DNA of 43,510 nt. It comes from an uncultured Rhodobacterales bacterium. GTDB lineage: Bacteria; Pseudomonadota; Alphaproteobacteria; Rhodobacterales; Rhodobacteraceae. Shown here piece by piece: positions 15,697 through 23,517 of the stretch; positions within the stretch are counted from its first letter, which is position 1, and every line of letters starts with the position of its first letter. The notes beneath the pieces were generated by a model, which saw nothing but the letters and a program-made list of their open reading frames with translations, had not been told where the DNA came from and made no database searches. Position numbers and translations under genes: made by a program. Where the stretch lies: the NCBI GenBank assembly GCA_903873585.1, contig CAIQOV010000053.1, positions 1 to 43,510 of the forward strand. The letters are read 5' to 3'.

Positions 15697-16483
15697 GCGT
15701 CACCTTGGTCAAAAACGCCAAAAGCGGCGCGTTGGTAAGATCGGGCGCTTGCATCAAGGCCATATGCCGCAAGCCGGGCAAGATCAGCGTTTGCGCGCCT
15801 GCAATTTCGGCGGCGATGGCAAAGGTCATCTCTGGCCCGTTGCCATAGTCTTCATCGCCCGTCACCACCAGCGTGGGGCAGGCAATGGGCGGGTTGGGCG
15901 CGACAATCTCGTCAATGCCGGTGGCCAAGATGCGGTAATAATCGGGATAGGTCGCCGGATTGTTGCCCAGCACCCAGCCGCGCACTTTGTTCATCATCGC
16001 GGGGTTTTGGGCGCGGAACTCATCGGTGAACCAACGCAGCAAGGCGGCTTCGACCGTGGCAGACGGCCCTTGGCTATCTGCCTGCATCACCCGCGCCGCA
16101 ATGGCCGCTTGCGCCGCATCAGAGCGGCGATGGGGCGAATGCAAAATGGCCAGCGCTTGGGTGCGGGCCGGATAATCCTGCGCAAAGCGGCGCGCGATCA
16201 TGCCGCCCAGCGAAAAGCCCACAAGGGCGGCTTTGTCGCGGCCCAGATGATCCAGCAAAGCCGCCAGTTGCGCTGCCAAAGCCGCCAGATCGGGGTTGGG
16301 TTGCGAGGGCGTTTGCCCATGCCCAAGCATATCATAGGTCAGCACACAAAACTGCGGCGCAAGGGCGCGAACCATTTGGTCCCACACGTCATGCGTTAGA
16401 CCCAAGCCGTGGATCAACACGACCAAAGGCGCATCCAAGCGCCCATGCAGCGCATAGGCTGTGCCGTCAGGGGCGCGCTTCAT
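15689..16483 (-). CDS. Alpha/beta hydrolase, PcaD/RutD-like
   Basis: A 264-residue alpha/beta hydrolase. LIHGLGLTHDVW supplies the oxyanion region, GFSLGG the nucleophile elbow (Ser91), VTGDEDYGNGP the acid and GLRHMALMQAP the His. It resembles 3-oxoadipate enol-lactonases and RutD. The ATG at 16483 overlaps the TGA of the RidA gene by 4 bases, and its end overlaps the start of the fusion gene, so it is tightly coupled to both. Possible roles are hydrolysis of a product of the flavin monooxygenase, or release of betaine from betainyl-CoA, since no dedicated thioesterase is in the window. Both are inference. Confidence 0.85.
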   Translation of the reverse strand: MKRAPDGTAYALHGRLDAPLVVLIHGLGLTHDVWDQMVRALAPQFCVLTYDMLGHGQTPSQPNPDLAALAAQLAALLDHLGRDKAALVGFSLGGMIARRFAQDYPARTQALAILHSPHRRSDAAQAAIAARVMQADSQGPSATVEAALLRWFTDEFRAQNPAMMNKVRGWVLGNNPATYPDYYRILATGIDEIVAPNPPIACPTLVVTGDEDYGNGPEMTFAIAAEIAGAQTLILPGLRHMALMQAPDLTNAPLLAFLTKVTHD

Positions 16484-16884
16484 AGGCCACCCTTTACCAA
16501 GGGGCGCCAAGCGACCACCTCTACCTCGACCCGACAATCAACCAACAGGTCGCTGACGATAGCCGAACGTGCGGGGGGATCGTGGGGGAAATATTCGCCG
16601 TACACCGCATTAAAGCCGCCAAAATCGGCACGCTCGCGCAGCCAGATCATCGCCTTGACCACATCTGCGCGTTCACATCCCGCCAAGGCCAGCGTGGCGG
16701 TGATATCCTCCAGCACGGCGCGGGTTTGCTCTTCAATCGTGCCGGTCGTCATGGGCACGCCGTTTTGCATCGGGATTTGGCCGGTCAAATACACCGTATC
16801 GCCCGCCCGAATAGCGCGCGACAAAGACAGTTTGCGCCCACCGATGACCAAAGGCTCGCCAATCACTTGTTTTCGATGGGTCAT
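16480..16884 (-). CDS. RidA/YjgF/RutC-family protein
   Basis: A 134-residue RidA-fold protein. Family members hydrolyse enamine/imine intermediates; RutC acts on aminoacrylate in pyrimidine breakdown. Conserved features are VYLTGQIP, TRAVLEDITATLALAGC, VVKAMIWL, FGGFNAVYGEYFP, PARSAIV (the Arg that binds carboxylate in RidA) and VEVEVVAW. The ATG at 16884 is preceded by GGAG on the minus strand. It opens the four-gene minus operon and diverges from the aldehyde dehydrogenase across 141 bases. Placement with a hydrolase, a flavin reductase and a nearby LLM monooxygenase is reminiscent of the rut operon. Confidence 0.9.
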   Translation of the reverse strand: MTHRKQVIGEPLVIGGRKLSLSRAIRAGDTVYLTGQIPMQNGVPMTTGTIEEQTRAVLEDITATLALAGCERADVVKAMIWLRERADFGGFNAVYGEYFPHDPPARSAIVSDLLVDCRVEVEVVAWRPLVKGGL

Positions 16885-16956
16885 TTCGTCCTCCGCGCTT
16901 GGGGGTAGCAGACACCGCCCCCTTCCCACCGCTTGCGCTTTTTTCGTCAAGCCACG

Positions 16957-17001
16957 GCGAAAATTCGCACATGTTGCAAGCGGTCTGTCGCAGAGTATGC
17001 T
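16957..17001. promoter_or_regulatory. Candidate operator and promoter between RidA and aldehyde dehydrogenase genes
   Basis: An inverted repeat GCGAA-AA-TTCGC lies at 16957-16968; its core CGAAAATTCG resembles CGAAATATCG at 18564-18573 upstream of the LLM gene. On the + strand TTGCAA (16974-16979), 16 bases, then TATGCT (16996-17001) forms a moderate promoter 25 bases before the aldehyde dehydrogenase ATG. A regulator binding the repeat could control both directions. Confidence 0.38.
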
Positions 17002-17025
17002 GGCAGGGAACCAGAGGGCAAGCAG

Positions 17026-18507
17026 ATGAGCGCGATCAAAGATTACCAGATGCTGATAGACGGGGCATGGGTTGGGGCATCGGATGGCAAGATGTTTGAC
17101 AGCGTCAACCCGACCACGGGGCAGGTTTGGGCGCGCATTCCGCAAGCCACGGCCCAAGATGTTGACCGCGCCGTGCAAGCCGCCCACCGCGCCTTTACCA
17201 GCGGGCCATGGGCCAGCATGACCCCCACGGCGCGCGGGCGCTGCTTGCGCAAGTTGGGCGATTTGTTGGCAGAAAAGTCGGAAAGCCTTGGGCGGACCGA
17301 AACCATCGACACCGGCAAGATGCTGAAAGAAACCCGCTGGCAGGCGAAGTATATCGCGGAATTCTTCCACTTTTACGCCGGTTGCGCTGATAAGATTTCG
17401 GGCGAAACCCTGCCCATCGACAAGCCTGACCTGTTCGTTTTCACCAGCCGTGAACCTTTGGGCGTGGTGGCGGCGATTGTGCCGTGGAACTCGCAATTGT
17501 TTTTGGTCGCCGTGAAGCTGGGCCCTGCCTTGGCGGCTGGCAATACGGTGGTGCTGAAAGCGTCAGAGCACGCCTCGGCCGCGATGCTGGAATTTGGCGA
17601 GCTGATCGAAGCGGCAGGGTTTCCCGCCGGTGTGGTCAACATCGTGTCGGGCTTTGGCGAACCGTGCGGGCGGGTGCTGACGTCGCATCCCTTGGTGGCG
17701 CGCATTTCCTTTACCGGCGGGCCGGGGGCGGCGCGGGCGGTGCTGACCAATTCGCGCGAGAATTTCGCCGAAGTCTCGCTAGAACTGGGCGGCAAATCGC
17801 CGTTCATCGTGTTTGACGATGCTGACATTGACAGCGCTGTAAACGGATCTATCGCGGGGATTTTTGGCGCTACAGGGCAAAGTTGTGTGGCAGGATCGCG
17901 GCTGTATCTGCACGAAGACATTGCGGACGAATTCTTGGCAAAGATCGTGACGCTGGCCAAACAAATCCGCATCGGCGACCCTTTGGCCGAAGACACCCAG
18001 ATGGGCCCACTGTGCACCCAAGGCCAGTTGGCGAATATCCAGCGCGAGGTGGCCCATGCCCAAACCGAAGGCGCGACCATTTTGTGCGGTGGCAAGCAGC
18101 CTGATGGCATGGGCGGCACCTATTACGAGCCCACCATCGTTGACTGCCCGCGGCAAGACCTGCGGATTGTGGACACCGAACTGTTCGGCCCCGTCCTGTC
18201 AGTTCTGCGCTTTAAGACCGAGGCCGAGGTGATCGCCCTTGCCAACGATACCCAGCACGGCCTTGCCGCTGGCATCTTCACCCGTGACGGGGCGCGCCAA
18301 ATGCGCATGGCCAAGGCGGTGCGTTCCGGCATCGTTTGGGTCAACACCTACCGCGCCGTTTCGCCCATCGCGGCGTTTGGCGGTGTGAAAGGGTCGGGTT
18401 ATGGCCGCGAAAGCGGGTTTCAGGCGATGTATGATTACACGCGGGCGAAAACCGTGTGGATCAACACCTCGACCGAGCCTATGGCCAACCCCTTTGTGAT
18501 GCGCTGA
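17026..18507 (+). CDS. NAD(P)-dependent aldehyde dehydrogenase
   Basis: A 493-residue ALDH of normal length. Key residues are present: Asn155 in VPWNSQ, Lys178 in VLKASEHAS, Glu253 in LELGGKSPF and the catalytic Cys287 in GQSCVAGSR. The closest groups by eye are betaine-aldehyde, aminobutyraldehyde and similar dehydrogenases. Beside carnitine-type genes, candidates for the substrate are 4-trimethylaminobutyraldehyde, malic semialdehyde or succinic semialdehyde, but nothing in the sequence decides. The ATG at 17026 has only a weak ribosome site, with upstream in-frame codons back to 16933 lying in the promoter. It is followed by a strong hairpin and then the LLM gene. Confidence 0.9.
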   Translation: MSAIKDYQMLIDGAWVGASDGKMFDSVNPTTGQVWARIPQATAQDVDRAVQAAHRAFTSGPWASMTPTARGRCLRKLGDLLAEKSESLGRTETIDTGKMLKETRWQAKYIAEFFHFYAGCADKISGETLPIDKPDLFVFTSREPLGVVAAIVPWNSQLFLVAVKLGPALAAGNTVVLKASEHASAAMLEFGELIEAAGFPAGVVNIVSGFGEPCGRVLTSHPLVARISFTGGPGAARAVLTNSRENFAEVSLELGGKSPFIVFDDADIDSAVNGSIAGIFGATGQSCVAGSRLYLHEDIADEFLAKIVTLAKQIRIGDPLAEDTQMGPLCTQGQLANIQREVAHAQTEGATILCGGKQPDGMGGTYYEPTIVDCPRQDLRIVDTELFGPVLSVLRFKTEAEVIALANDTQHGLAAGIFTRDGARQMRMAKAVRSGIVWVNTYRAVSPIAAFGGVKGSGYGRESGFQAMYDYTRAKTVWINTSTEPMANPFVMR

Positions 18508-18512
18508 CATTG

Positions 18513-18534
18513 GGGCGGGCCACCACGCCCGCCC
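18513..18534 (+). terminator. Hairpin after the aldehyde dehydrogenase gene
   Basis: GGGCGGGC (18513-18520) pairs perfectly with GCCCGCCC (18527-18534) around CACCAC, only five bases after the stop codon. No T-run follows. It may end or attenuate transcription from the aldehyde dehydrogenase, consistent with a separate control element directly downstream. Confidence 0.5.
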
Positions 18535-18554
18535 TAAGCTTGACGAAAAACCTT

Positions 18555-18583
18555 ACACCTTGTCGAAATATCGACACACCTTG
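18555..18583 (+). promoter_or_regulatory. Candidate operator upstream of the LLM-caiD-dehydrogenase operon
   Basis: A perfect inverted repeat TGTCGA-AATA-TCGACA (18561-18576) is flanked and overlapped by two direct copies of ACACCTTG (18555-18562 and 18576-18583), 21 bases apart, two helical turns. Such direct spacing suits AraC-type regulators; the inverted core suits a dimeric repressor. It is 51 bases upstream of the LLM start. Confidence 0.45.
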
Positions 18584-18633
18584 CCACCGTTCGCTTCAAT
18601 CATCAGCCAAACGGGGCCTTGCCGGAGGATAGC

Positions 18634-19665
18634 ATGAAGTTCCAACTCGCCATCAATCTTGAACGGATGGATGACAGCCTTGATATGAAGGATGTCGCCC
18701 GCCACACGCTGGACATGGTCAAGATGGCCGATCAGGGCGGTTTCAACATCGTTTGGGCGGCGGAACATCACGCGCTGGAAATGACGATTGCGCCGAACCC
18801 GTTTTCGATCCTGACATGGTGGGCCGGTGAAACCGACCGCATCCGCCTTGGCACGGCCTGTGTGGCGGCGGCCTATTGGCACCCGATTAAAGTGGCGGGC
18901 GAAGCGGCGTTTGTTGACCTGATTTCCGGCGGGCGTTTGGAATTTGGCATTGGGTCGGGCGCTTATCAGCGCGAATTTGACCGGATGCACCCGGGCCTGA
19001 AGCAATCTGACGCGTGGCAATATATGCAAGAAATGCTGCCCGCCGTGCGCGCCCTGTGGCAAGGCGATTATGCGCATGAGGGACGGTTTTGGAACTTCCC
19101 CACCTCAACCGCGTGCCCCAAGCCTTTGCAAGCGGATGTGCCCGTGTGGATCGCCGCGCGTGCGCCCATCACCTATGATTATGCTGTGAAAAACGGCTGC
19201 AACATCATGTCATGGCCCCTGACCCGCGATATGTCAGAGGCGGAACTTTACATGGCGCGGATGGATGAAGCCATGGCCAACAACCCTGGTGCCAAGCGCC
19301 CCACCATGGCCATGATGCGCCACACGGCGGTGTCGGACCGTGCCTCAGACATCGTGCCGATCCGCGCCGCCCAGCGCCAGTTGTCGCAGTTTGAGAACCT
19401 GTTCAAGAACATGGGCGATGTGACCAACGGGTTCCCCAAGTCGATCCCGTTCGATCAATTGGGCAACCGCGCCGAATATGACCCCGAAATGCTGCAACGC
19501 AACTTGATGTTCGGCACACCGGATGAGGTGATTGCCAAGCTGAAACTGTATCAGGCTTTGGGCGTGGACGAGTTCATTTATTACGCAAGCCTAGGGCTGG
19601 GGCTGGCCGAACAAAAACGCTCGCTTGAGCTGTTTGTTAAAGAAGTGATGCCCGCTTTCGCCTAA
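18634..19665 (+). CDS. LLM-class flavin-dependent monooxygenase
   Basis: A 343-residue bacterial-luciferase-like TIM barrel. Diagnostic parts are FNIVWAAEHHALE (44-46, Glu-His-His), RIRLGTACV, HPIKVAGEAAFVDLISGGRLEFGIGSG and VPVWIAARAP. These enzymes use reduced FMN (or F420) and O2 to oxidise or cleave small substrates; RutA is one. The flavin-reductase half of the fusion protein at 13606-15696 is the obvious electron partner. The ATG at 18634 follows GGAGGA at 18624-18629. It heads a + operon with CaiD-like and carnitine-dehydrogenase-like genes, so a quaternary ammonium acid or its derivative is a reasonable but unproven substrate. Confidence 0.88.
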   Translation: MKFQLAINLERMDDSLDMKDVARHTLDMVKMADQGGFNIVWAAEHHALEMTIAPNPFSILTWWAGETDRIRLGTACVAAAYWHPIKVAGEAAFVDLISGGRLEFGIGSGAYQREFDRMHPGLKQSDAWQYMQEMLPAVRALWQGDYAHEGRFWNFPTSTACPKPLQADVPVWIAARAPITYDYAVKNGCNIMSWPLTRDMSEAELYMARMDEAMANNPGAKRPTMAMMRHTAVSDRASDIVPIRAAQRQLSQFENLFKNMGDVTNGFPKSIPFDQLGNRAEYDPEMLQRNLMFGTPDEVIAKLKLYQALGVDEFIYYASLGLGLAEQKRSLELFVKEVMPAFA

Positions 19666-19691
19666 TCAGCTTTCGCCTGAAAGGAAATCTT

Positions 19692-20492
19692 GTGAGCCAT
19701 GTCGAAGTCACCCGTCGCGGGCGGGTTCTGGAAGTCAAACTGAACAAGCCCAAGGTCAACGCCATTGACGTGGCGATGAGCCAAGACATGGGTCGCGCCT
19801 TTGCTTTGCTGCGCGACGATCCTGATCTGTGGGTGGGCATTCTAACCGCCGACGGCGACCGCATCTTTTCCGCGGGCTGGGATCTGAAAGCGCTGAACGC
19901 GGGTGAGATGTCGCTGGATAACTGGTGGGAAACCGCCGATTACGGCATTGGCGGCTTTGGCGGGCTGACGGAAAACTGGCAGATGAACAAGCCGGTGATC
20001 TGTGCGCTCAACGGCATGGCGATTGGCGGCGGGTTTGAGATTGCCATGTCGTGTGATCTGATCATTGCCGCTGACCATGTGCATTTCGCCTTGCCCGAAA
20101 TGCCCCTAGGCATCGTGCCCGATGCAGGCGCTTTGCAGCGCCTGCCGCGCCTTATTCCGCGCAATATCGCCATGGAAATGCTGCTGCTGGGGCGCAAGAT
20201 GACAGCGGTGGAAGCCGCCCATTACGGCCTTGTCAACAAGGTTGTGCCCAAAGAAGCGCTGATGGAAACCGCTCGCGCTTGGGCTGACCAAATCGCAGGA
20301 TCAGCCCCCTTGGCGATGCAAACCGTCAAAGAGGTGGAACGCGCCATCCAAGCCCTGCCACTGGAAGCCGCGTTCAACCATATGCGCAAGGGCGATCTGC
20401 CCACCTACCGCGCCATGCTCAAATCCGAAGACTCGGCCGAAGGCATCGCGGCCTTTGTCGAGAAACGCAATCCCGTCTTTAAGGGGCGCTAA
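19692..20492 (+). CDS. caiD: CaiD-like carnitinyl-CoA dehydratase / crotonobetainyl-CoA hydratase
   Basis: A 266-residue enoyl-CoA hydratase family protein. It shares with E. coli CaiD, as I remember it, the blocks FSAGWDLKA, GGFGGLTE (CaiD GGFAGLTE), NGMAIGGGFE, FALPEMPLGIVPDAG, the SED-EG stretch (SEDSAEG) and the end EKRNPVFKGR (CaiD EKRDPVWKGR). Glu116 and Glu136 fit the catalytic pair. CaiD interconverts L-carnitinyl-CoA and crotonobetainyl-CoA. The start is GTG at 19692 after AAGGAAA; no better ATG is near. It follows the LLM gene by 26 bases and abuts the next gene. This is the strongest single pointer to carnitine/crotonobetaine chemistry in the window. Confidence 0.85.
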   Translation: MSHVEVTRRGRVLEVKLNKPKVNAIDVAMSQDMGRAFALLRDDPDLWVGILTADGDRIFSAGWDLKALNAGEMSLDNWWETADYGIGGFGGLTENWQMNKPVICALNGMAIGGGFEIAMSCDLIIAADHVHFALPEMPLGIVPDAGALQRLPRLIPRNIAMEMLLLGRKMTAVEAAHYGLVNKVVPKEALMETARAWADQIAGSAPLAMQTVKEVERAIQALPLEAAFNHMRKGDLPTYRAMLKSEDSAEGIAAFVEKRNPVFKGR

Positions 20493-21437
20493 ATGTATCC
20501 TGATCCCAAAACTGTCACCCGTGTCACCACCTTGGGCGCTGGCCCCATCGGCGGCGGGTGGGCCGCGCATTTTCTGGCGCGCGGCTATGATGTCACGGCC
20601 TATATCCATTCCGAAGCCGAAACGGCGGCGCTGATGTCGGTGATCAACACCGGTTGGATCAGCCTGCAAGCCTTGGGTCTGGCACCGGGTGCCTCATTGG
20701 ATCGGTTGCGGATTACCACCGATCTGGCCGATGCGGTCAAAGACGCGCAGTTCATTCAGGAAAGCGCGCCAGAGCGGTTGGACATTAAGCAGGCGCTTTA
20801 TAAGCGCTTGGGCGAACTGGCCCCGCGCGACTGTGTGATCGCCTCGTCAACCTCGGGGCTGATGATGACACAGATACAGGCCGATTGCCCCACACCCCAG
20901 CGCACCGTGATCGGCCACCCGTTCAACCCGCCCTATCTGCTGCCCTTGGTCGAAGTGGTGGGCGGCAAGGCGACCGAGCCTGAAGCAGTGGCTTGGGCGG
21001 TGGCGTTCTATGAAATTGCCGGCAAAGCGCCCTTGGCCATGAAGAAAGAAATCCCCGGTTTTGTCGCCACCCGCTTGCAAGAAGCCCTGTGGCGCGAGGC
21101 GCTGCACATGGTGGCGAACGGCGAGGCAACGCCCGCCGACATCGACAACGCCCTGATGAACGGCCCCGCCCCGCGCATGGCGGTTCAGGGCCAGTGCATG
21201 GCGTTCCATGTGGCTTGCGGTGAAGGTGGGATGGCCACCAACCTTGACCAATTCGGCCCCGCGCTGAAATGGCCGTGGACGCGCCTTGAGGCCCCCGAAC
21301 TGACGCAAGAGCTGCGCGACCGTATGGTGGATGGCTGCAACGAAATCGCCGCTGGCCGCCATTTCGAAGCCATGGCCGCCACCCGCGACCGCGAGATTGT
21401 CGCCGTGCTCAACGCCATCCGCGACGCGCGGCGCTAA
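20493..21437 (+). CDS. lcdH: L-carnitine dehydrogenase-like protein (3-hydroxyacyl-CoA dehydrogenase family)
   Basis: A 314-residue NAD-dependent dehydrogenase with GAGPIGGG (15-22) as nucleotide-binding loop, QESAPERLDIKQALY, the active-site region SSTSGLMMT and GHPFNPPYLLPLVEVVGG with the catalytic His. The length and the GHPFNPPYLLPLVE block match stand-alone L-carnitine 3-dehydrogenases, which make 3-dehydrocarnitine. Some homologues carry a C-terminal thioesterase domain; this one does not. The ATG at 20493 directly follows the TAA of the caiD-like gene, with AAGGGG as ribosome site. Its stop overlaps the stop of the convergent regulator gene. A general hydroxyacid or hydroxyacyl-CoA dehydrogenase is the alternative. 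Confidence 0.8.
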   Translation: MYPDPKTVTRVTTLGAGPIGGGWAAHFLARGYDVTAYIHSEAETAALMSVINTGWISLQALGLAPGASLDRLRITTDLADAVKDAQFIQESAPERLDIKQALYKRLGELAPRDCVIASSTSGLMMTQIQADCPTPQRTVIGHPFNPPYLLPLVEVVGGKATEPEAVAWAVAFYEIAGKAPLAMKKEIPGFVATRLQEALWREALHMVANGEATPADIDNALMNGPAPRMAVQGQCMAFHVACGEGGMATNLDQFGPALKWPWTRLEAPELTQELRDRMVDGCNEIAAGRHFEAMAATRDREIVAVLNAIRDARR

Positions 21438-22546
21438 AGGCGGCTTTTGCTCAAGACTTGAATGGGTTTGGCGCTGCCCCTGTTCTGCAAGGCTTGCAAG
21501 AATTTCGAAAGCGTCCCCGGCCAAGAGGGGGCGCTGTCTTTTTCGGGCCAAGCTTGGCGGTATTCGCTGGGCCTACGGCCAAAGCATTTGCCAAAGGAAA
21601 AGGCAAAATGCGACAGGGTGTTGAACCCCGATGCGGTGGCGATATCGCGCACTGACAGCGTGGTAGAAATCAGCAAAACCCGCGCGTGTTGCAACCGCAG
21701 CAGCAAGCCAAACTGCACCACGGTGCAGCCAATGGCCGCTTTGAACTGACGCTCCATCTGGCGCTGTGACACGTTCAGGGTGTCGGCGATGTCGGGCACG
21801 CTTAAGGGTTCGGTGATGTTCTTTTCGATCAGCTCAATCGCCGCGCGCACCATAGGGGGCAGCGTGTCGGTGCTGCGCCCCATCGTGCGGCGCTGCGGGG
21901 ATGTCGCGGGGCGGACGGGGTGGTGCATCAGTTGATCGGCAATCTCGCCCACCAAGCTTTCGCCCTGCGCCTCTCCGATCAATCGCAATACCAGATCAAC
22001 CCCCGCCAACCCGCCGCCACAGGTCATAAGCCCCGCATCTTGGGTAAATATCTGCTCGACAAAGGAAATGTCGGGGAATTGTTCCTGAAAGCCCGGCCCA
22101 TAAGACCAATGCGTTGTCGCCTTGCGCCCTGACAACAGGCCCGAACGGGCGACCAGATACGTGCCCAACTCTACCGCGCAAATCCGTGCGCCTTCGCGGG
22201 CTTGGCGGCGGATCCATGAAAACACCGTCTTGTTGGTGTAGCTTTCCGCCCCCCAACTGCCCATCACAAAGATCACCTCGCCGCGCCGATTACGTTCAAC
22301 AGGCAAGTGCGCGGGCAGCGACAAACCGTTGCTGGCGGTGATTTCGCCCCCGTCAAACGACACAATATCCCACGCATAAATCGGCTGCGGCGACAGGTAA
22401 TTCGCGATGCGCATCGGTTCAATCATCGTCACCAGCGTTGACATGTTAAAGCGCGGCACGATCAGGAAGGTCACCTGAAGCGGGGCGGAAATCTTCGGCT
22501 CGGCGGCTGCGAGATGATCTGGTTGCATGGTGCGATTTTTCGACAT
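21434..22546 (-). CDS. GlxA/CdhR-type AraC-family transcriptional regulator
   Basis: A 370-residue regulator. The N-terminal half is a DJ-1/PfpI-like sensor domain (VTFLIVPRFNMSTLVTMIEPMR, VMGSWGAES, and ICAVELGTYLVARSGLL where catalytic members would have Cys). The C-terminal 100 residues hold two AraC helix-turn-helix motifs (LSVPDIADTLNVSQRQMERQF and LSVRDIATASGFNTLSHFAFSF). This layout is that of CdhR/GbdR, regulators of carnitine and betaine catabolism. It diverges from the BKACE operon and converges on the carnitine-dehydrogenase-like gene, as expected for a local activator. The start is uncertain: ATG 22546 or ATG 22528, neither with a strong ribosome site. Confidence 0.85.
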   Translation of the reverse strand: MSKNRTMQPDHLAAAEPKISAPLQVTFLIVPRFNMSTLVTMIEPMRIANYLSPQPIYAWDIVSFDGGEITASNGLSLPAHLPVERNRRGEVIFVMGSWGAESYTNKTVFSWIRRQAREGARICAVELGTYLVARSGLLSGRKATTHWSYGPGFQEQFPDISFVEQIFTQDAGLMTCGGGLAGVDLVLRLIGEAQGESLVGEIADQLMHHPVRPATSPQRRTMGRSTDTLPPMVRAAIELIEKNITEPLSVPDIADTLNVSQRQMERQFKAAIGCTVVQFGLLLRLQHARVLLISTTLSVRDIATASGFNTLSHFAFSFGKCFGRRPSEYRQAWPEKDSAPSWPGTLSKFLQALQNRGSAKPIQVLSKSRL

Positions 22547-22624
22547 GGTTGCAGGATATGTGACGAATAAATGAAAGGAAACCGAAATCCAAAGCACAAG
22601 ATACGTTAAAAGCAGGAGGCGATG
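22547..22624. promoter_or_regulatory. Divergent control region between the GlxA-type regulator and the BKACE operon
   Basis: This AT-richer 78-base gap should contain promoters for both sides and probably the regulator's site. A CGAAAT half-site occurs near 22582, similar to half of the repeats at 16957 and 18561, but there is no full inverted repeat. AGGAGG at 22614-22619 is the ribosome site for the BKACE gene. Confidence 0.45.
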
Positions 22625-23515
22625 ATGAATTTTGATGTGGTGGTGACCTGTGCCGTAACTGGGGCTGGCGATACGACGGGCAAAAGCCCGCATGTCCCCG
22701 TCACCCCCGCCGAAATCGCGCGCGAAGCGATTGAGGCGGCTAAGGCGGGGGCATCGGTTGCGCATATCCATGTGCGTGATCCGGTGACGGGCAAAGGCTC
22801 TCGTGATCCCGCGCTGTTTCGCGAAGTGGTCGACCGTGTGCGCGCCAGCGGTACGGATATTGTCATCAACCTAACCGCCGGCATGGGCGGCGATTGGACG
22901 CCTGATCCCAACAACTGGGCCATGCCCGGCCCCGGCACTGATATGATCGGCCCTGACGAGCGTTTGGCCCATGTGAAAGATTGCCTCCCCGAAATTTGCA
23001 GCCTTGATTGCGGCACGCTGAATTTTGGCAATGACAACAGCATTTATATCTCGACCCCGCCGATCTTGCGGCGGATGGCGGCGCTGACCAAAGAGTGGGG
23101 GGTTAAGCCCGAACTTGAGGTGTTCGAACTGGGCCACATCCGCTTTGCTCGCGCCATGATGGACGAGGGGCTTTTGGCCGATCCGCCGATGTTCCAACTG
23201 TGCTTGGGCATTCCATGGGGAGCCGATCAAACGGTGGAAACCATGAAAGCCATGAAAGAACACCTGCCCCCCAACGCAAGCTGGGCCAGCTTTGGCATCA
23301 GCCGTATGCAAATGCCGATGGCCGCTGCGGCTGTGGCGCTGGGCGGCAACGTGCGCGTGGGGCTAGAGGATAACTTGTTTTTAGATCGCGGCGTTCTGGC
23401 GACCAACGCGCAACTGGTCGAACGGGTGATTGGCATCATCACCCGCATGGGCGCACGGGTTCTGACCCCGCAACAGGCGCGCAACAATCTGAAACTTCGC
23501 GGCGCGGACGCGTAA
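22625..23515 (+). CDS. BKACE (DUF849) beta-keto acid cleavage enzyme, probably 3-dehydrocarnitine-acting
   Basis: A 296-residue TIM-barrel BKACE. These zinc enzymes react a beta-keto acid with acetyl-CoA to give acetoacetate and a new acyl-CoA. The zinc ligands HxH (47, 49) appear in [30 protein letters not shown] and FELGHIRFA are other signatures. With dehydrocarnitine the product would be betainyl-CoA. The genomic partners (carnitine-dehydrogenase-like, CaiD-like, GlxA-type regulator) support that substrate. I chose the second of two ATGs, 22625, five bases after AGGAGG; 22622 would be too close. It is first in a + operon that continues into the ABC transporter. Confidence 0.87.
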   Translation: MNFDVVVTCAVTGAGDTTGKSPHVPVTPAEIAREAIEAAKAGASVAHIHVRDPVTGKGSRDPALFREVVDRVRASGTDIVINLTAGMGGDWTPDPNNWAMPGPGTDMIGPDERLAHVKDCLPEICSLDCGTLNFGNDNSIYISTPPILRRMAALTKEWGVKPELEVFELGHIRFARAMMDEGLLADPPMFQLCLGIPWGADQTVETMKAMKEHLPPNASWASFGISRMQMPMAAAAVALGGNVRVGLEDNLFLDRGVLATNAQLVERVIGIITRMGARVLTPQQARNNLKLRGADA

Positions 23516-23517
23516 AG

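Noticed and set aside
18634-19665. Calling the LLM protein RutA.
   Set aside because: It is shorter than RutA as I recall it, and the rest of the rut operon (RutB, RutG) is missing. The likeness is one of gene set, not proof of pyrimidine breakdown.
20847-21551. A 234-codon minus-strand frame opposite the carnitine-dehydrogenase-like gene.
   Set aside because: The + strand protein has clear family motifs; the minus frame is rich in Arg/His/Gly and has no recognisable domain.
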